From positions 124,001-188,000 of the forward strand of contig NZ_JALBWV010000002.1 of the NCBI RefSeq assembly GCF_022678645.1: a stretch of 64,000 nt of DNA, given 5' to 3'. Both the position numbers and the translations under genes were made by a program. The stretch's first letter is position 1; each line of letters opens with the position of its first letter. Below, in pieces: positions 32,023-42,365 of the stretch. The DNA is from Saccharopolyspora soli. Its GTDB lineage: Bacteria; Actinomycetota; Actinomycetes; Mycobacteriales; Pseudonocardiaceae. The notes under the pieces are model-generated. The model was given only the letters and a program-made list of their open reading frames with translations. It ran no database searches and had not been told where the DNA came from.

Positions 32023-33597
32023 TTACCGCTCACCGCTGGTGTCGCCGGTTGATGCGTCACCGGTTGCGGAGCCGGTTGACGTGTTGGGTGCGTTTCGCGT
32101 CGTTGTCGCGGTGCCGTCGGTGCCGTCGCTCGACGTTGAGTTCTGTTGCTGGGATGTCGAGGTCGATCTTGGCCTGGTTGTGGCGGGAGCCTCTTGCTGC
32201 TGGTAGGTCGGCGTCGCGTTCTGCGACGGCCTGGTGATCTGCTGTGGGGTGCCGGTCTGCGGGGAGTTGGTGGTCTGTCGGGGTGTGGTGATCTGCGGGG
32301 AGTTGGTGCTCTGCTGCGGGGTGCTGATCTGCGGGGAGTTGCCGTGTCGAGGTGCGGTGCCCTGCGACGAGTTGGTGTTTTGCCGGGGTGTGGTGATCTG
32401 TGTCTGTCCGGTGTTTTGCCGGGGTGTGGTGGCCTGCGGGGAGCCATTGGACTGTTGGGTTCGGGGACTTTGTTGGGGCCTGGCGGTCTGCTCGGGGTTG
32501 CTGGCTTGTGGTGGCCCGGTCGCCTGTCGAGGTCCGCTGGTCTGTGGTCGCGTGGCGGTTTGTGACGGTGCGCTGGCCTGTTGTGGATCAGTGGCCTGGC
32601 GAGTCGTGTTGGACTGCGGTGGTCCCGTGGCCTGTCGGGGAGTGGCGGTCTGCGGGCTGGCGGTTTGCGACGGCGTGGTCACTTGCGTCGGTGTGGTCGT
32701 CCTTGGCGGCGTGGTCACCTGTGTCGGTGTGGTCGCCTGTGTCGGTGTAGTGGTTTGCGGGGGCCTGCTGGTCTGCGGCGCCGTTGTGGGCGCAGTGGTG
32801 GGGTCGTCCGCGGTTTGCGGCGGCCTGCTGGTCGCGGGTGTCGGCCTGGGCGACTGGGTTTCGTTGGGGCCGGTGGTTTGCTGGCCTTGTGCCGGATCAG
32901 CGGTCGTCGTCCGCGGCGGTGTTGCCAGCGCCGGTGCGTCGAGAGGTGCAGCGCCTGTTCCAGTGGTGTTCGGTGACCTCGACGTGGGAGGCGCGTTCGT
33001 GGTGGCTGGCGCAGGTGGCGTGGCAGGCGTGTTCGACGTGGCTGGCACACCCGACGGCGTCGTTGCGGGTGGGGCCAATGGTGTCTGGGCGATGATCGGC
33101 TCGCGGGGCGCCGCTGCTTCAGGGGAGTAGATGCGTTGTCGCGGTGCTTGGGGCTCCGGCGGCGGCTTCACGGTGTGCTCCACGAACGGCGGGATCCGGT
33201 TGAAGATGTCCGGCGGGATCAGGCCGAGGAACGGATCCGCGAACGGTGCGGTCAGGGTGTAGCTGCCCGCCGCCACCGCGGCGCCCAGCGCCGCCGTCGC
33301 GAGGGAGACGCGGAAATGCTTGCGCAGCGGAATCTTTCGGGGCTCCTGCGGCGGAACCGGTGAAACGAGCGGTTCGCTCACCAGCCAATGCCGGATCGCC
33401 GCGGTGTCTCGCGAGTGCGACGCCCAAACCCGGCCGAGCCAGCTCGTCACGTTGCACAGGTGGTCTTGCAGCGCGGCTACCGGTAGCGGGCTCGCCGACA
33501 GCGGCCCGTCGCGCCGAACCGGGTTGAGCTGTTCGGTGTTGCGGATGAGGCTGTCGAGCCGTTCCTGGAGGATCACGGGGTCGGTTGGGGCGGACAT
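32023..33597 (-). CDS. Bitopic membrane protein with long Thr/Gln/Pro repeat domain
   Basis: 524 aa. Residues about 1-90 are helical and cytoplasmic, with tryptophans in VTSWLGRVWASHS. One membrane helix lies at about 94-114 (VSLATAALGAAVAAGSYTLT). From about 150 to the end the protein is almost only Thr, Gln, Pro, Ser, Asn and Ala, in degenerate 8-10-residue units such as QITTPRQTTNSPQ and QATTPRQNTGQTQ. That part would be extracytoplasmic, extended and possibly glycosylated (inference). The ATG lies just after the stop of the upstream small gene (33601), so the two are coupled. DNA in the repeat part is low-complexity, so copy number may vary. Confidence 0.75.
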   Translation of the reverse strand: MSAPTDPVILQERLDSLIRNTEQLNPVRRDGPLSASPLPVAALQDHLCNVTSWLGRVWASHSRDTAAIRHWLVSEPLVSPVPPQEPRKIPLRKHFRVSLATAALGAAVAAGSYTLTAPFADPFLGLIPPDIFNRIPPFVEHTVKPPPEPQAPRQRIYSPEAAAPREPIIAQTPLAPPATTPSGVPATSNTPATPPAPATTNAPPTSRSPNTTGTGAAPLDAPALATPPRTTTADPAQGQQTTGPNETQSPRPTPATSRPPQTADDPTTAPTTAPQTSRPPQTTTPTQATTPTQVTTPPRTTTPTQVTTPSQTASPQTATPRQATGPPQSNTTRQATDPQQASAPSQTATRPQTSGPRQATGPPQASNPEQTARPQQSPRTQQSNGSPQATTPRQNTGQTQITTPRQNTNSSQGTAPRHGNSPQISTPQQSTNSPQITTPRQTTNSPQTGTPQQITRPSQNATPTYQQQEAPATTRPRSTSTSQQQNSTSSDGTDGTATTTRNAPNTSTGSATGDASTGDTSGER

Positions 33598-33600
33598 GGC

Positions 33601-33867
33601 TCACCCCTCGGCTTCGTCGAATCGGAGGCTGGACAGCGCCACGCCGTCGTAGCGCCACCACCGCTCGGTCGACAGGTCGAGGATCCAGGCGTCGTGGTCG
33701 CGCACGATCAGCCCGACGTTCAGGGCGCGGTGGCGGAAGGTCGCATCGTCGATGGTGCCCGCTTCCAGCTCGTCGAGCAGGGCTCGGTAGTCCGCCATCG
33801 CCTTGCCCAGGGCCGGTGGGATTTCGACCGCTTCCGCTGCGTCGTCGGGCCGATGCCGAAAATTCAT
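33601..33867 (-). CDS. Small soluble protein coupled to the Thr/Gln/Pro-repeat membrane protein
   Basis: 88 aa from ATG 33867, behind GGAGGTG at six bases; the longer frame to 33903 lacks a site. The protein is acidic, with a helical first half (ALGKAMADYRALLDELEAGT) and a second half containing DHDAWILDLSTERWWRYDG near 62-80. I do not recognise the family. Its gene ends next to the start of the repeat membrane protein, so they are probably translated together and may form a complex. Confidence 0.65.
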   Translation of the reverse strand: MNFRHRPDDAAEAVEIPPALGKAMADYRALLDELEAGTIDDATFRHRALNVGLIVRDHDAWILDLSTERWWRYDGVALSSLRFDEAEG

Positions 33868-33987
33868 GGCGACCACCTCCGGATGCGAGACGCCATTCGT
33901 CAACGCGACGCCAGCATCGCGCGGCTGTTAAGAGGCGAAAGTCCCACCACTTCGTGACGCGATCTCGGAATTCGGCGTTTTCCCAGC

Positions 33988-35280
33988 TCAACCGCGATGT
34001 GAAAGGTTGGTGGTCAGCCATCGCACGGACTCGCTGACGGTGGCCTCCAGCGGTCCGCGGCGGAAGAACTGCCGCCAGGCCACCGCGAAGGAGATCGAGA
34101 AGATCAGGAACAGCTCGGGCATGTAGGTGTTCACGAACGCAACGATCCCCTCGGGCTGGTGGCCGTCGCGCGGGAACGCTGGCATGTTCGGGAGGTCGGC
34201 GGGCAGCGCCGGACCCATGCTGGCCAGCTTGGCCAGGAAATCGGGCACGCCGCTCAGCGGCCAGCCACCGACGACGATCTGCCAGGACAGCACCAGCGCG
34301 TGGACCGCGTACAGGGTCAGTGCCATCGAACCGGCCGCGGCCAGCGGTTTCAGCGCCCGGCCGGTCCGGTCGGCCAGTTCCAGGCACACCGCCACGATCA
34401 CCAGCGCGATGCCGCCGGAGTCGAGCAGTTCGAACGTGGTTCCGCTGTGCGCGGTGGTGGCCAGCAGCCATGCCGGGTGCTCGACCGGGACGGTGCCTTC
34501 GGTGGGGCCGGGTGGCAGGCCGCCGACGGCTGCCACCAGCCAGCGCGACACCTGGCATCCGGTGACCGACAGCACCAGCCCAGTTCCGCCGAGCCAGCAC
34601 CGCACCCTGGTCGAGCGCAGATCCAGCCGACCGACGGCCATTCCGGCCAGCACCAGCGGCAGGTACGACGCAGCCGGGTAGAAGCCGAGCAGCAGCAGGT
34701 CGAATAGTCCCACGTCGGCGATCAGATGCCCCGGATCGACAGTGTTGACCGACGACACGAGCGTGCCCAGCGGAGTGCCCGAGGCGATCCAGGTCCGCAG
34801 CAGGAACGACAGTTGCGGCCCCAGCGCGGCGGCGACCACCGCGGCGATCAACAGCCCGCGCGCCCGCAGCCGGATGAACGGCACGGCCAGCAGGAAGTAC
34901 AAACCGTAGAACGGGATGATCACGGTCAGCAGGAAGCCCGTCGCATCGGTCGCCCTGGCCAGCGCGATGCCGATCACCAGCAACAGCCCCGCGCGCGCCG
35001 CGATCTGGACATGGACTTGACGCAGCGCGGCGCCCGTCGGCGGCACGCTGCGCCCGGACAACATCGCCAGCGAAACCCCGGCCAGCAGGATGAACAGCGC
35101 GGTGGACCGCCCGCTGGCGAACTGCGCGACCCGCACCTCCGGCATGCCGTGCGCGAACGGCACGCCGAAGTGGATGCAGAACATGCCGAACACCGCGAAG
35201 AACCGGGCGATGTCGATGCCGACCAGTCGGCGGTTGCGGTCCGTCCGAGGCGGGCTCAGCTCGGGCGCGCGGGCAGGCAT
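33988..35280 (-). CDS. Multi-pass acyltransferase-like membrane protein (DUF418/HGSNAT-like)
   Basis: 430 aa from ATG 35280; a TTG three codons earlier is also possible. About ten membrane helices are present. The first one carries the family motif RLVGIDIARFFAVFGMFCIHF at residues 17-37, with Asp and His in positions typical of HGSNAT/DUF1624 and related acyltransferases. A second polar helix has ALTLYAVHALVLSW near 305-318. Relatives move acyl groups across or at the membrane, but substrates vary. No neighbour suggests one. It is followed by a 120-bp gap before the coupled small gene pair. The alternative family is DUF418. Confidence 0.75.
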   Translation of the reverse strand: MPARAPELSPPRTDRNRRLVGIDIARFFAVFGMFCIHFGVPFAHGMPEVRVAQFASGRSTALFILLAGVSLAMLSGRSVPPTGAALRQVHVQIAARAGLLLVIGIALARATDATGFLLTVIIPFYGLYFLLAVPFIRLRARGLLIAAVVAAALGPQLSFLLRTWIASGTPLGTLVSSVNTVDPGHLIADVGLFDLLLLGFYPAASYLPLVLAGMAVGRLDLRSTRVRCWLGGTGLVLSVTGCQVSRWLVAAVGGLPPGPTEGTVPVEHPAWLLATTAHSGTTFELLDSGGIALVIVAVCLELADRTGRALKPLAAAGSMALTLYAVHALVLSWQIVVGGWPLSGVPDFLAKLASMGPALPADLPNMPAFPRDGHQPEGIVAFVNTYMPELFLIFSISFAVAWRQFFRRGPLEATVSESVRWLTTNLSHRG

Positions 35281-35373
35281 AGCATCCAATGGCAGTCGGC
35301 AGCGGCGTTTTGCCGAAACTTACCGAAACTAGCCAGTGCATCCGCGCAGCAGGTCACGTTGGCGAGGTCGGGC

Positions 35374-36435
35374 TCACACCAGCCACGCGGCGGTGCCCGG
35401 CGGCAACTCCCCGGACTCCAGCGGCCGGGAGGTCAGCAGCACGTCGCCGGGCGGTGTCGGCACCGGCGCCGGTGAGGTGTTCAACGCGCAGATCAGGCTG
35501 CTGCCGGTGCGCCGGAACGCGAAGCAATCCGCCGGCGCACCGAACCACTCCACGTCATCGCCGTTGAAAGCCGGATGCGTGTTGCGGGTTTCCAGCGCGT
35601 GCCGGTACAGCGACAGGGTGGACTGCTCGTCCTCCAACTGCGCCTCGACGGCGAACGCGGCCCAGTCCGCCGGAATCGACGACCAATCGGCTTCGGCGGT
35701 GGAGAAACCGAACGGCGGCCGGTCGCCTTCCCACGGCATCCGGATCCGCTGGGTGCCGGGCAACCCGAGCTCCTCGCCGTGCCGCAGGCACACCGCGCCG
35801 GGCAGTGCCAACTGCACCAGGGCCATCGCGCGGACCGGGGTCAGCGCGGCGTCGTCCCGGCTGCGCTCGGTGTCGCGGCTGGCCATCGCCCACGCCGATC
35901 GAGAGGTGGGGGCTGCGAGCACGTCGGTGATCGCCTTGCGGACCGATTCGGCTTGGAAACCGGCCACCGCCAGGTCGAGGCTGAATGACAGGTGCCAGTC
36001 GCCCACCCCGCTGCCGATGACCACGCGATCCGGGTAGCTGGCCAGCGCGGCGCCGATCGCATTGGCCGGATCGCTGCGCGGCGCCAGGTGGAAGCCGTCC
36101 ACGCCGTGCTCCAGCCAGGGCCCGAGCACCGATCTGGGGTCGTTGCGCGCCGGGTCCACGTCCAGCGCGAGCATCAACCGCATCCCGGCCTCGTGCGTCT
36201 CGGCCAGCAGTTCGGCGAACGACCCGGCCATCGGGCCCAGCCCGGCGACACCGGCCAGCACGATCGCATCGACCCCGAGCAGTTCCAGGTAGCCGAGCCG
36301 GGCGCGCAGCCCGTCGAAGTCACCGATCCCGTCGCCGTTGCCGTCCGCGAAGGAGCCGACGTCGATCTGGTAGCACACCGCATCCCACCACCACGGCCGT
36401 CCGCCGTGGCCTGCCTGCGCGTCCACCTGCCGCAT
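35374..36435 (-). CDS. Degenerate GH13 (alpha-amylase family) protein, probable non-catalytic
   Basis: 353 aa, with GGAGG eight bases before the ATG. The N-terminus is a clear GH13 opening: WWWDAVCYQIDVGSFADGNG then DGIGDFDGLRARLGYLELLGVDAI. The protein is much shorter than the roughly 530-aa alpha-glucosidases with this start. At the position of the catalytic nucleophile, where family members read GFRxD, it reads GVDGFHLAPRSDP near residues 115-127, so the Asp is missing. C-terminal (RNTHPAF, FRR-LICALN) sequences match the end of the catalytic and beta domains. I infer internal loss of the catalytic segment. It could be a scaffold or a decaying gene; the frame is intact with ordinary codon use. 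Confidence 0.75.
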   Translation of the reverse strand: MRQVDAQAGHGGRPWWWDAVCYQIDVGSFADGNGDGIGDFDGLRARLGYLELLGVDAIVLAGVAGLGPMAGSFAELLAETHEAGMRLMLALDVDPARNDPRSVLGPWLEHGVDGFHLAPRSDPANAIGAALASYPDRVVIGSGVGDWHLSFSLDLAVAGFQAESVRKAITDVLAAPTSRSAWAMASRDTERSRDDAALTPVRAMALVQLALPGAVCLRHGEELGLPGTQRIRMPWEGDRPPFGFSTAEADWSSIPADWAAFAVEAQLEDEQSTLSLYRHALETRNTHPAFNGDDVEWFGAPADCFAFRRTGSSLICALNTSPAPVPTPPGDVLLTSRPLESGELPPGTAAWLV

Positions 36436-36484
36436 CACCAGGTCCTCCGCTTGAGATTCGCGGTCGTCAGGGACGAGTGTTCAG

Positions 36485-36692
36485 AGTCCGTCTTTGTTCT
36501 TGGCGTTTGAATCGGCGTAGCCGCTTAGTCCACCTACGGCGCTTGCACCGCCGCAGGTTCTCAGGCGTCGTGTCGGGAGGACAGCCTCGACGTGGTGTTT
36601 TGGCATACATGATGTCGGGGATCCCGGACCGAGACGGCGTCTGAGGTTCCGCCACCCGCACCGCCACGCAAAACGAGTACGAAGACAGGTTC
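36485..36692 (+). repeat. Mosaic 3'-end repeat, copy A (most complete)
   Basis: This intergenic copy carries all the blocks found in the others: AATCGGCGTAGCCGCTTAG, CCGCCGCAGGTTCTCAG, GAGGACAGCCTCGACGTGGTG, GATGTCGGGGATCCCGG, GTCTGAGGTTCCGCCACC, then GCAAAACGAGTACGAAGACA and GGTTCTCAG. Its right end reaches the stop codon of the haemoglobin gene. No reading frame is supported. Confidence 0.7.
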
Positions 36693-37076
36693 TCAGAACC
36701 ACGAGTTGACCATGCTGTTGGCCGCCATCTCCAAGTACTCCCAGAGCTGGGCGCGGTGTTCCGGAGCGAGGTCGGCCTCGTCGACGGCGATCTGCATGCA
36801 GCGCAGCCACGCGTCGCGCTCGGCCGGACCGATCTTGAACGGTGCGTGCCGCATCCTCAGGCGCGGGTGGCCGCGCCGGTCGGAGTAGGTGTGCGGGCCG
36901 CCCCAGTACTGGATCAGGAACAGCCGCAGCCGCTCCTCGGCGGGACCCAGGTCCTGCTCGGGGTAGAGCGGCCGCAGCAGCTCGTCCTTGGCCACCTCCT
37001 CGTAGAACCGCGCCACGATGCGGTGGAAGGTCGCCTCGCCGCCGACTTGCTGGTAGAAGGTCTCCACGGAAGTCAC
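36693..37076 (-). CDS. glbO: Group II truncated haemoglobin (GlbO-like)
   Basis: 127 aa, the usual length. The trHbII pattern is seen: [20 protein letters not shown] at residues 6-25, [21 protein letters not shown] near 57-77 with the proximal region histidine and the typical WGGP-Y-S turn, F-x-[13 protein letters not shown] near 80-94, and [17 protein letters not shown] as the H helix. Group II globins bind O2 and act in redox or NO chemistry in the cytoplasm. The gene is bracketed by copies A and C of the mosaic repeat, and its TGA lies within the edge of copy A. Confidence 0.94.
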   Translation of the reverse strand: MTSVETFYQQVGGEATFHRIVARFYEEVAKDELLRPLYPEQDLGPAEERLRLFLIQYWGGPHTYSDRRGHPRLRMRHAPFKIGPAERDAWLRCMQIAVDEADLAPEHRAQLWEYLEMAANSMVNSWF

Positions 37077-37159
37077 GGCTCCATCCTCTCAGGGGCAGGC
37101 GGGCTTTCGACCACGATGGCGACGAATGCCGCACACCTGCGGTCAGTGCCTGTCTTTGA

Positions 37160-37250
37160 TCTTGTTTTTGAAGCGGCGCAGCCGCGAGACGGCTTCTGAG
37201 GTTCCGCTACCCGCACCGCCATGCAAAACGAGTTCGGAGACAGGTTTTCA
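37160..37250 (+). repeat. Mosaic 3'-end repeat, copy C
   Basis: The sequence GCTTCTGAGGTTCCGCTACC, then CGCACCGCCATGCAAAACGA, then GTTCGGAGACAGGTTTTCAG closely follows the right part of copy A. The end runs into the stop codon of the MscS gene. It is a shorter copy in the same orientation as A. Confidence 0.7.
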
Positions 37251-38225
37251 GAGCTGCGCGGGGCTGTTCGGTGGTTGGGGTCGGCCGTACGGGTACGGCG
37301 GCTCGATGTCCTCGTCGTCGTAGGCGCGCTTGATCTCGGCGCGCAGCCGCCGCTGCACCGCCCACTGCTTGCTGGGCCGGACCTTCGCGGTCAGCCGCAG
37401 CGTGATGGTGTCCGCGGTGATCTGGTCGACGCCCAGCATCTCCGGCGGTTCGAGCACGTCCTTGGACAGCGGTTCCCGGGCGGTCGCGTCGGTGGCGACC
37501 TGGGTGGCCACCTCGATGGCCTTCTGCACATCGCTGTTGTGCGAGATCGGGAAGTCCACCACCGCGACCGCGAAGCCCTGGCTGGAGTTGCCCACCCGCA
37601 GGATTTCGCCGTTGCGGACGTACCAGACGGTGCCGTTGATGTCGCGCAGCGTGGTGACCCGCAGGCCCACCGCCTCGACGGTTCCGCTCGCCTCGCCGAG
37701 GTCGACCACGTCACCGACGCCGTACTGGTCCTCGACGAGCATGAACATGCCGGACAAGAAGTCCCGGACCAGGTTCTGCGCACCGAAGGCGACGGCCACG
37801 CCGAGCACCCCGGCCGACGCCAGCACCGGCGCGACCTGGATGTTGAGCACCTGCAGGATGTAGATCGCGGCCAGACCGAAGATCACGAACGAGGCCAGCG
37901 ACTTCAGCACCGAGCCGATCGTGCGCGCCCGCTGGATGCGGCGCTCGGAGAGCAGTTCCGCGGTCAGCGCGTCCGTCCGGCGTTCCCGCAGCGGCTGCAA
38001 CAGCTTCGGGGGTTTGCCGTTGCCCCGCGTCAGGCGGTTGATCGTGCGGTGCACCAGCCACCGCAGGATGAACGCGACGACCACGATGAGCACGATGTTC
38101 AGCGGTTTGGCGATGAGCAGGTCGGCGTAGGAGGCGAGCCAGCTGTTGCCGGTCCACTGGTAGATCGACTGGCACCAGCCCGCTTCCTGGGCACAACTGG
38201 GTTGGGTCAGCAGCGGCAGATTCAT
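37248..38225 (-). CDS. Small-conductance mechanosensitive channel (MscS family)
   Basis: 325 aa. Three main hydrophobic segments precede the MscS pore-lining helix VLASAGVLGVAVAFGAQNLVRDFLSGMFML at about residues 135-164, the family's most conserved stretch. The beta domain follows (YGVGDVVDLGEASGTVEAVG then VTTLRD-NGTVWYVRNGEI near 168-215), ending with the alpha/beta vestibule. The channel opens on hypo-osmotic shock and releases solutes. The C-terminus ends in PPYPYGRPQPPNSPAQL. The stop codon lies at the edge of mosaic repeat C. The neighbour upstream is a prolyl oligopeptidase on the same strand, 148 bp away, so it is likely a separate transcript. Confidence 0.93.
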   Translation of the reverse strand: MNLPLLTQPSCAQEAGWCQSIYQWTGNSWLASYADLLIAKPLNIVLIVVVAFILRWLVHRTINRLTRGNGKPPKLLQPLRERRTDALTAELLSERRIQRARTIGSVLKSLASFVIFGLAAIYILQVLNIQVAPVLASAGVLGVAVAFGAQNLVRDFLSGMFMLVEDQYGVGDVVDLGEASGTVEAVGLRVTTLRDINGTVWYVRNGEILRVGNSSQGFAVAVVDFPISHNSDVQKAIEVATQVATDATAREPLSKDVLEPPEMLGVDQITADTITLRLTAKVRPSKQWAVQRRLRAEIKRAYDDEDIEPPYPYGRPQPPNSPAQL

Positions 38226-38373
38226 GGGTCGGGGGTCTCCATGCTGTCGTTCAAGGCCCGCGGTGGGTTTGGGGCGACGTCACCGGGTCGGACAACCAGC
38301 CAGCCCGAGCATCGTGCACGCCCCGCCGCGCACGAGACTTCGAACAGCCGACCGCCGGGACCGAGTTCGGGGC

Positions 38374-40491
<2,118 letters not shown>

Positions 40492-40795
40492 CTCCGCGAC
40501 GATACGTGCCGCGCGCGGTCGTCAGGTGATCTTCGGTGATCGACTTCGGTCGCCGAACACGATTCACCCGGAATGATCATTATTGATTCACACCGGCGCG
40601 CGCTCGGGAATGACTGACCTGCGCCGCCGGGTTGGTCGTCAGGCCCGAGCGAGACGTGGTCCGAGGCCCCGCCACCGGCCCCGGCAAGGGCCGGACGAGG
40701 TGCGCGCTCTATCCTCGGCGTGGCGTGTCGAATCACACGTGCGTTCGGGCAGGGTTGTGTGTTCGACTATGCCCGACACCGGTGGAGGTGGTCGC
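40492..40795. other. Divergent intergenic region, no gene seen
   Basis: The 304 bp between the oligopeptidase and HNH starts must hold both promoters. A short AT-rich stretch at about 40573-40592 (AATGATCATTATTGATTCAC) stands out. No repeat or RNA element is recognised. Confidence 0.5.
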
Positions 40796-41431
40796 GTGCC
40801 CGACCGACAACCGACCCGACAACCGGCGCTGAAGGCAGCCAGCCTGGCGTCGCGGGCCTCGTTGTGCCCACCAGGCCGCGCCGAGGTCGATCGGCCTCCC
40901 GGTCATGCTCCGTCCTGGCGCAAGCGGCGGGTCCTGCTGCTCAACACCACGTTCGAGCCGCTGACCGCGTTGCCGCTGCGCCGGGCGATCGTGCTGATCG
41001 TTTGCGGCAAGGCTGAAGTGGTGCACGGTGACTCGGCGGGCATGGTGCTGCATTCGGCTACCAGCAGTGTCGAGGTCCCATCCGTGATCAGGTTGAGCAA
41101 CTTCGTGCGAGTGCCGTACCGGGGCCGGGTGCCGTTGACCCGAGCGGCTTTGATGCTTCGGGACAACTACCGGTGCGTGTACTGCGGCGCTCGCGCCGAA
41201 ACAATAGATCATGTCGTGCCGCGCAGCCGGGGCGGCCCGCACACGTGGGAGAACTGCGTCGCCAGCTGCACCAAGTGCAACCACCGCAAGGCGGACAAGA
41301 CGCTGAGCGAGTTGGGCTGGCGCCTACCGGTGGCACCGCACGCGCCGCGCGGGCGGCACTGGCGGTTGCTGGCGGGACTGTCCGAAACGGACCCGTTGTG
41401 GCTGCCGTACCTGGGTGAACCCGCGGCCTGA
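40796..41431 (+). CDS. HNH endonuclease family protein
   Basis: 211 aa from GTG 40796, behind GGAGGTG; the open frame upstream to 40583 has no ribosome site. After a basic, disordered start, RRVLLLNTTFEPLTALPLRR at about 50-69 and IVLIVCGKAEVV match the N-terminal part of the common actinobacterial HNH proteins. The nuclease motif is YRCVYCGARAETIDHVVPRS near 132-151 (CxxC, then DHVxP with the HNH histidine), followed by GGPHTWENCVASCTKCNHRK near 152-171 (second CxxC). Zinc is held by the four cysteines. The role is unknown; a housekeeping rather than restriction function is usual for this family. Confidence 0.88.
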   Translation: MPDRQPTRQPALKAASLASRASLCPPGRAEVDRPPGHAPSWRKRRVLLLNTTFEPLTALPLRRAIVLIVCGKAEVVHGDSAGMVLHSATSSVEVPSVIRLSNFVRVPYRGRVPLTRAALMLRDNYRCVYCGARAETIDHVVPRSRGGPHTWENCVASCTKCNHRKADKTLSELGWRLPVAPHAPRGRHWRLLAGLSETDPLWLPYLGEPAA

Positions 41432-41501
41432 AGGTTTGGTTCGGGTGCTGGAAGAACGCCGCGGGGTGCGCCGGTCGGCAGCCTCGTCGCTGCCCGGCCG
41501 A

Positions 41502-41969
41502 TCAACTGATCCGCACACCTCGCTGGCAGCTGATCCGCACACCCTGCCGAGCGCTGATGCGCACGCCGCGCTGAGCACTGATCCGCACGCCACGCTGGCT
41601 GCTGATCCGGACACCATGCTCGCGTCCGCTGATCCGGACACCGCGCTGGCCGCTGATGCGGACACCGCGGCTGATCCGCACACCCTGTCGACCACTGATC
41701 CGCACACCCTGTCGACCACTGATCCGCACACCCTGTCGACCACTGATCCGCACGCCGCGCTGGCCGCTGATCCGGACACCGCGGCTGATCCGCACGCCGC
41801 TGGAGATCCGGACGCCCTGTTCGCGTCCGCTGATCCGAACGCCGCGCTCGCTGCTGATGCGCACCCCGCGGCCCCGGCCGCTGATCCGGACTCCGTGTTC
41901 AAGCAGTGGCCGGTGAGTCGCCGGAAGAGTGAGGGCGCTGCTCTGAGTGGCGGTTTCGATGATCGACAT
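41502..41969 (-). CDS. GVRIS pentapeptide multi-repeat protein, function unknown
   Basis: 155 aa, ATG at 41969 behind GGGAGG at six bases. About 25 non-repeated N-terminal residues (MSIIETATQSSALTLPATHR, then PLLEH) are followed by 17 exact copies of GVRIS. They are separated by linkers of one, three or four residues (R, S, GRQ, GQR, SER, GREQ, GREH), and the protein ends on GVRIS. Unit lengths are 18, 24 or 27 nt, always keeping frame. Gly is GGT/GGC/GGG/GGA, Val GTG/GTC/GTT, Arg CGG/CGC, Ser AGC/AGT/TCC, so nearly all variation is synonymous on this strand and would be non-synonymous on the other. I know no family like this. Irregular spacing argues against a solenoid; a multi-core peptide precursor or a binding-motif array is possible. 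No modifying enzyme is adjacent. Confidence 0.7.
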   Translation of the reverse strand: MSIIETATQSSALTLPATHRPLLEHGVRISGRGRGVRISSERGVRISGREQGVRISSGVRISRGVRISGQRGVRISGRQGVRISGRQGVRISGRQGVRISRGVRISGQRGVRISGREHGVRISSQRGVRISAQRGVRISARQGVRISCQRGVRIS

Positions 41970-42365
41970 TGTGTGCCTCCCGCATTCAATTGCCGCTTTG
42001 AACGCACGTGATCAAATATGCAAGACCCATACAGGTGAAAAACTATGATCAGGAAGGCCCGGGAACAAGCCGCCAAGTCGCCGCGTATTGCAACCGTCTG
42101 GTTGGACTCCATTCGGTCGCAATGGTTACTCTGAACGAGTTACCTTGAGTGATATATCGCACACTTGACTAGTCACCGTACGTAGTTTCGTGGGGTTTTT
42201 GATCGGTTCCCACCAGCAGAAACCACGTCGGGGGCGCCCCGAGCCCGTCTTCGAGCCACTCGAACGTGACGTATCGGCGGGGCGCCGGATGTCGGTCACC
42301 AGTGCCGTTCGTGCGCCTGCTAGGTCCCGGCGCACGACGGAGAGGTCATCGGATACCGTACTCCC
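41970..42365. other. AT-richer divergent intergenic region
   Basis: The 396 bp upstream of the GVRIS gene are less GC-rich than their surroundings. They include ATCAAATATGCAAGACCC at about 42010-42027 and the imperfect palindrome at 42124-42144. Promoters for both the GVRIS gene and the small membrane protein at 42366 must be here. I see no open frame with a ribosome site. Confidence 0.5.
42124..42144. promoter_or_regulatory. Near-palindrome GGTTACTC-N5-GAGTTACC
   Basis: Eight-base arms with one mismatch flank TGAAC. The element is about 155 bp upstream of the GVRIS start, next to an AT-rich GAGTGATATATCGC stretch. It looks like an operator or promoter-proximal dyad; the binding protein is unknown. 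Confidence 0.35.

Noticed and set aside
41415-42011. Plus-strand open frame across the GVRIS region (DPHTLSTT-like octapeptides)
   Set aside because: Unit-to-unit changes are non-synonymous on this strand but synonymous on the minus strand, and it overlaps the HNH gene end without a ribosome site.
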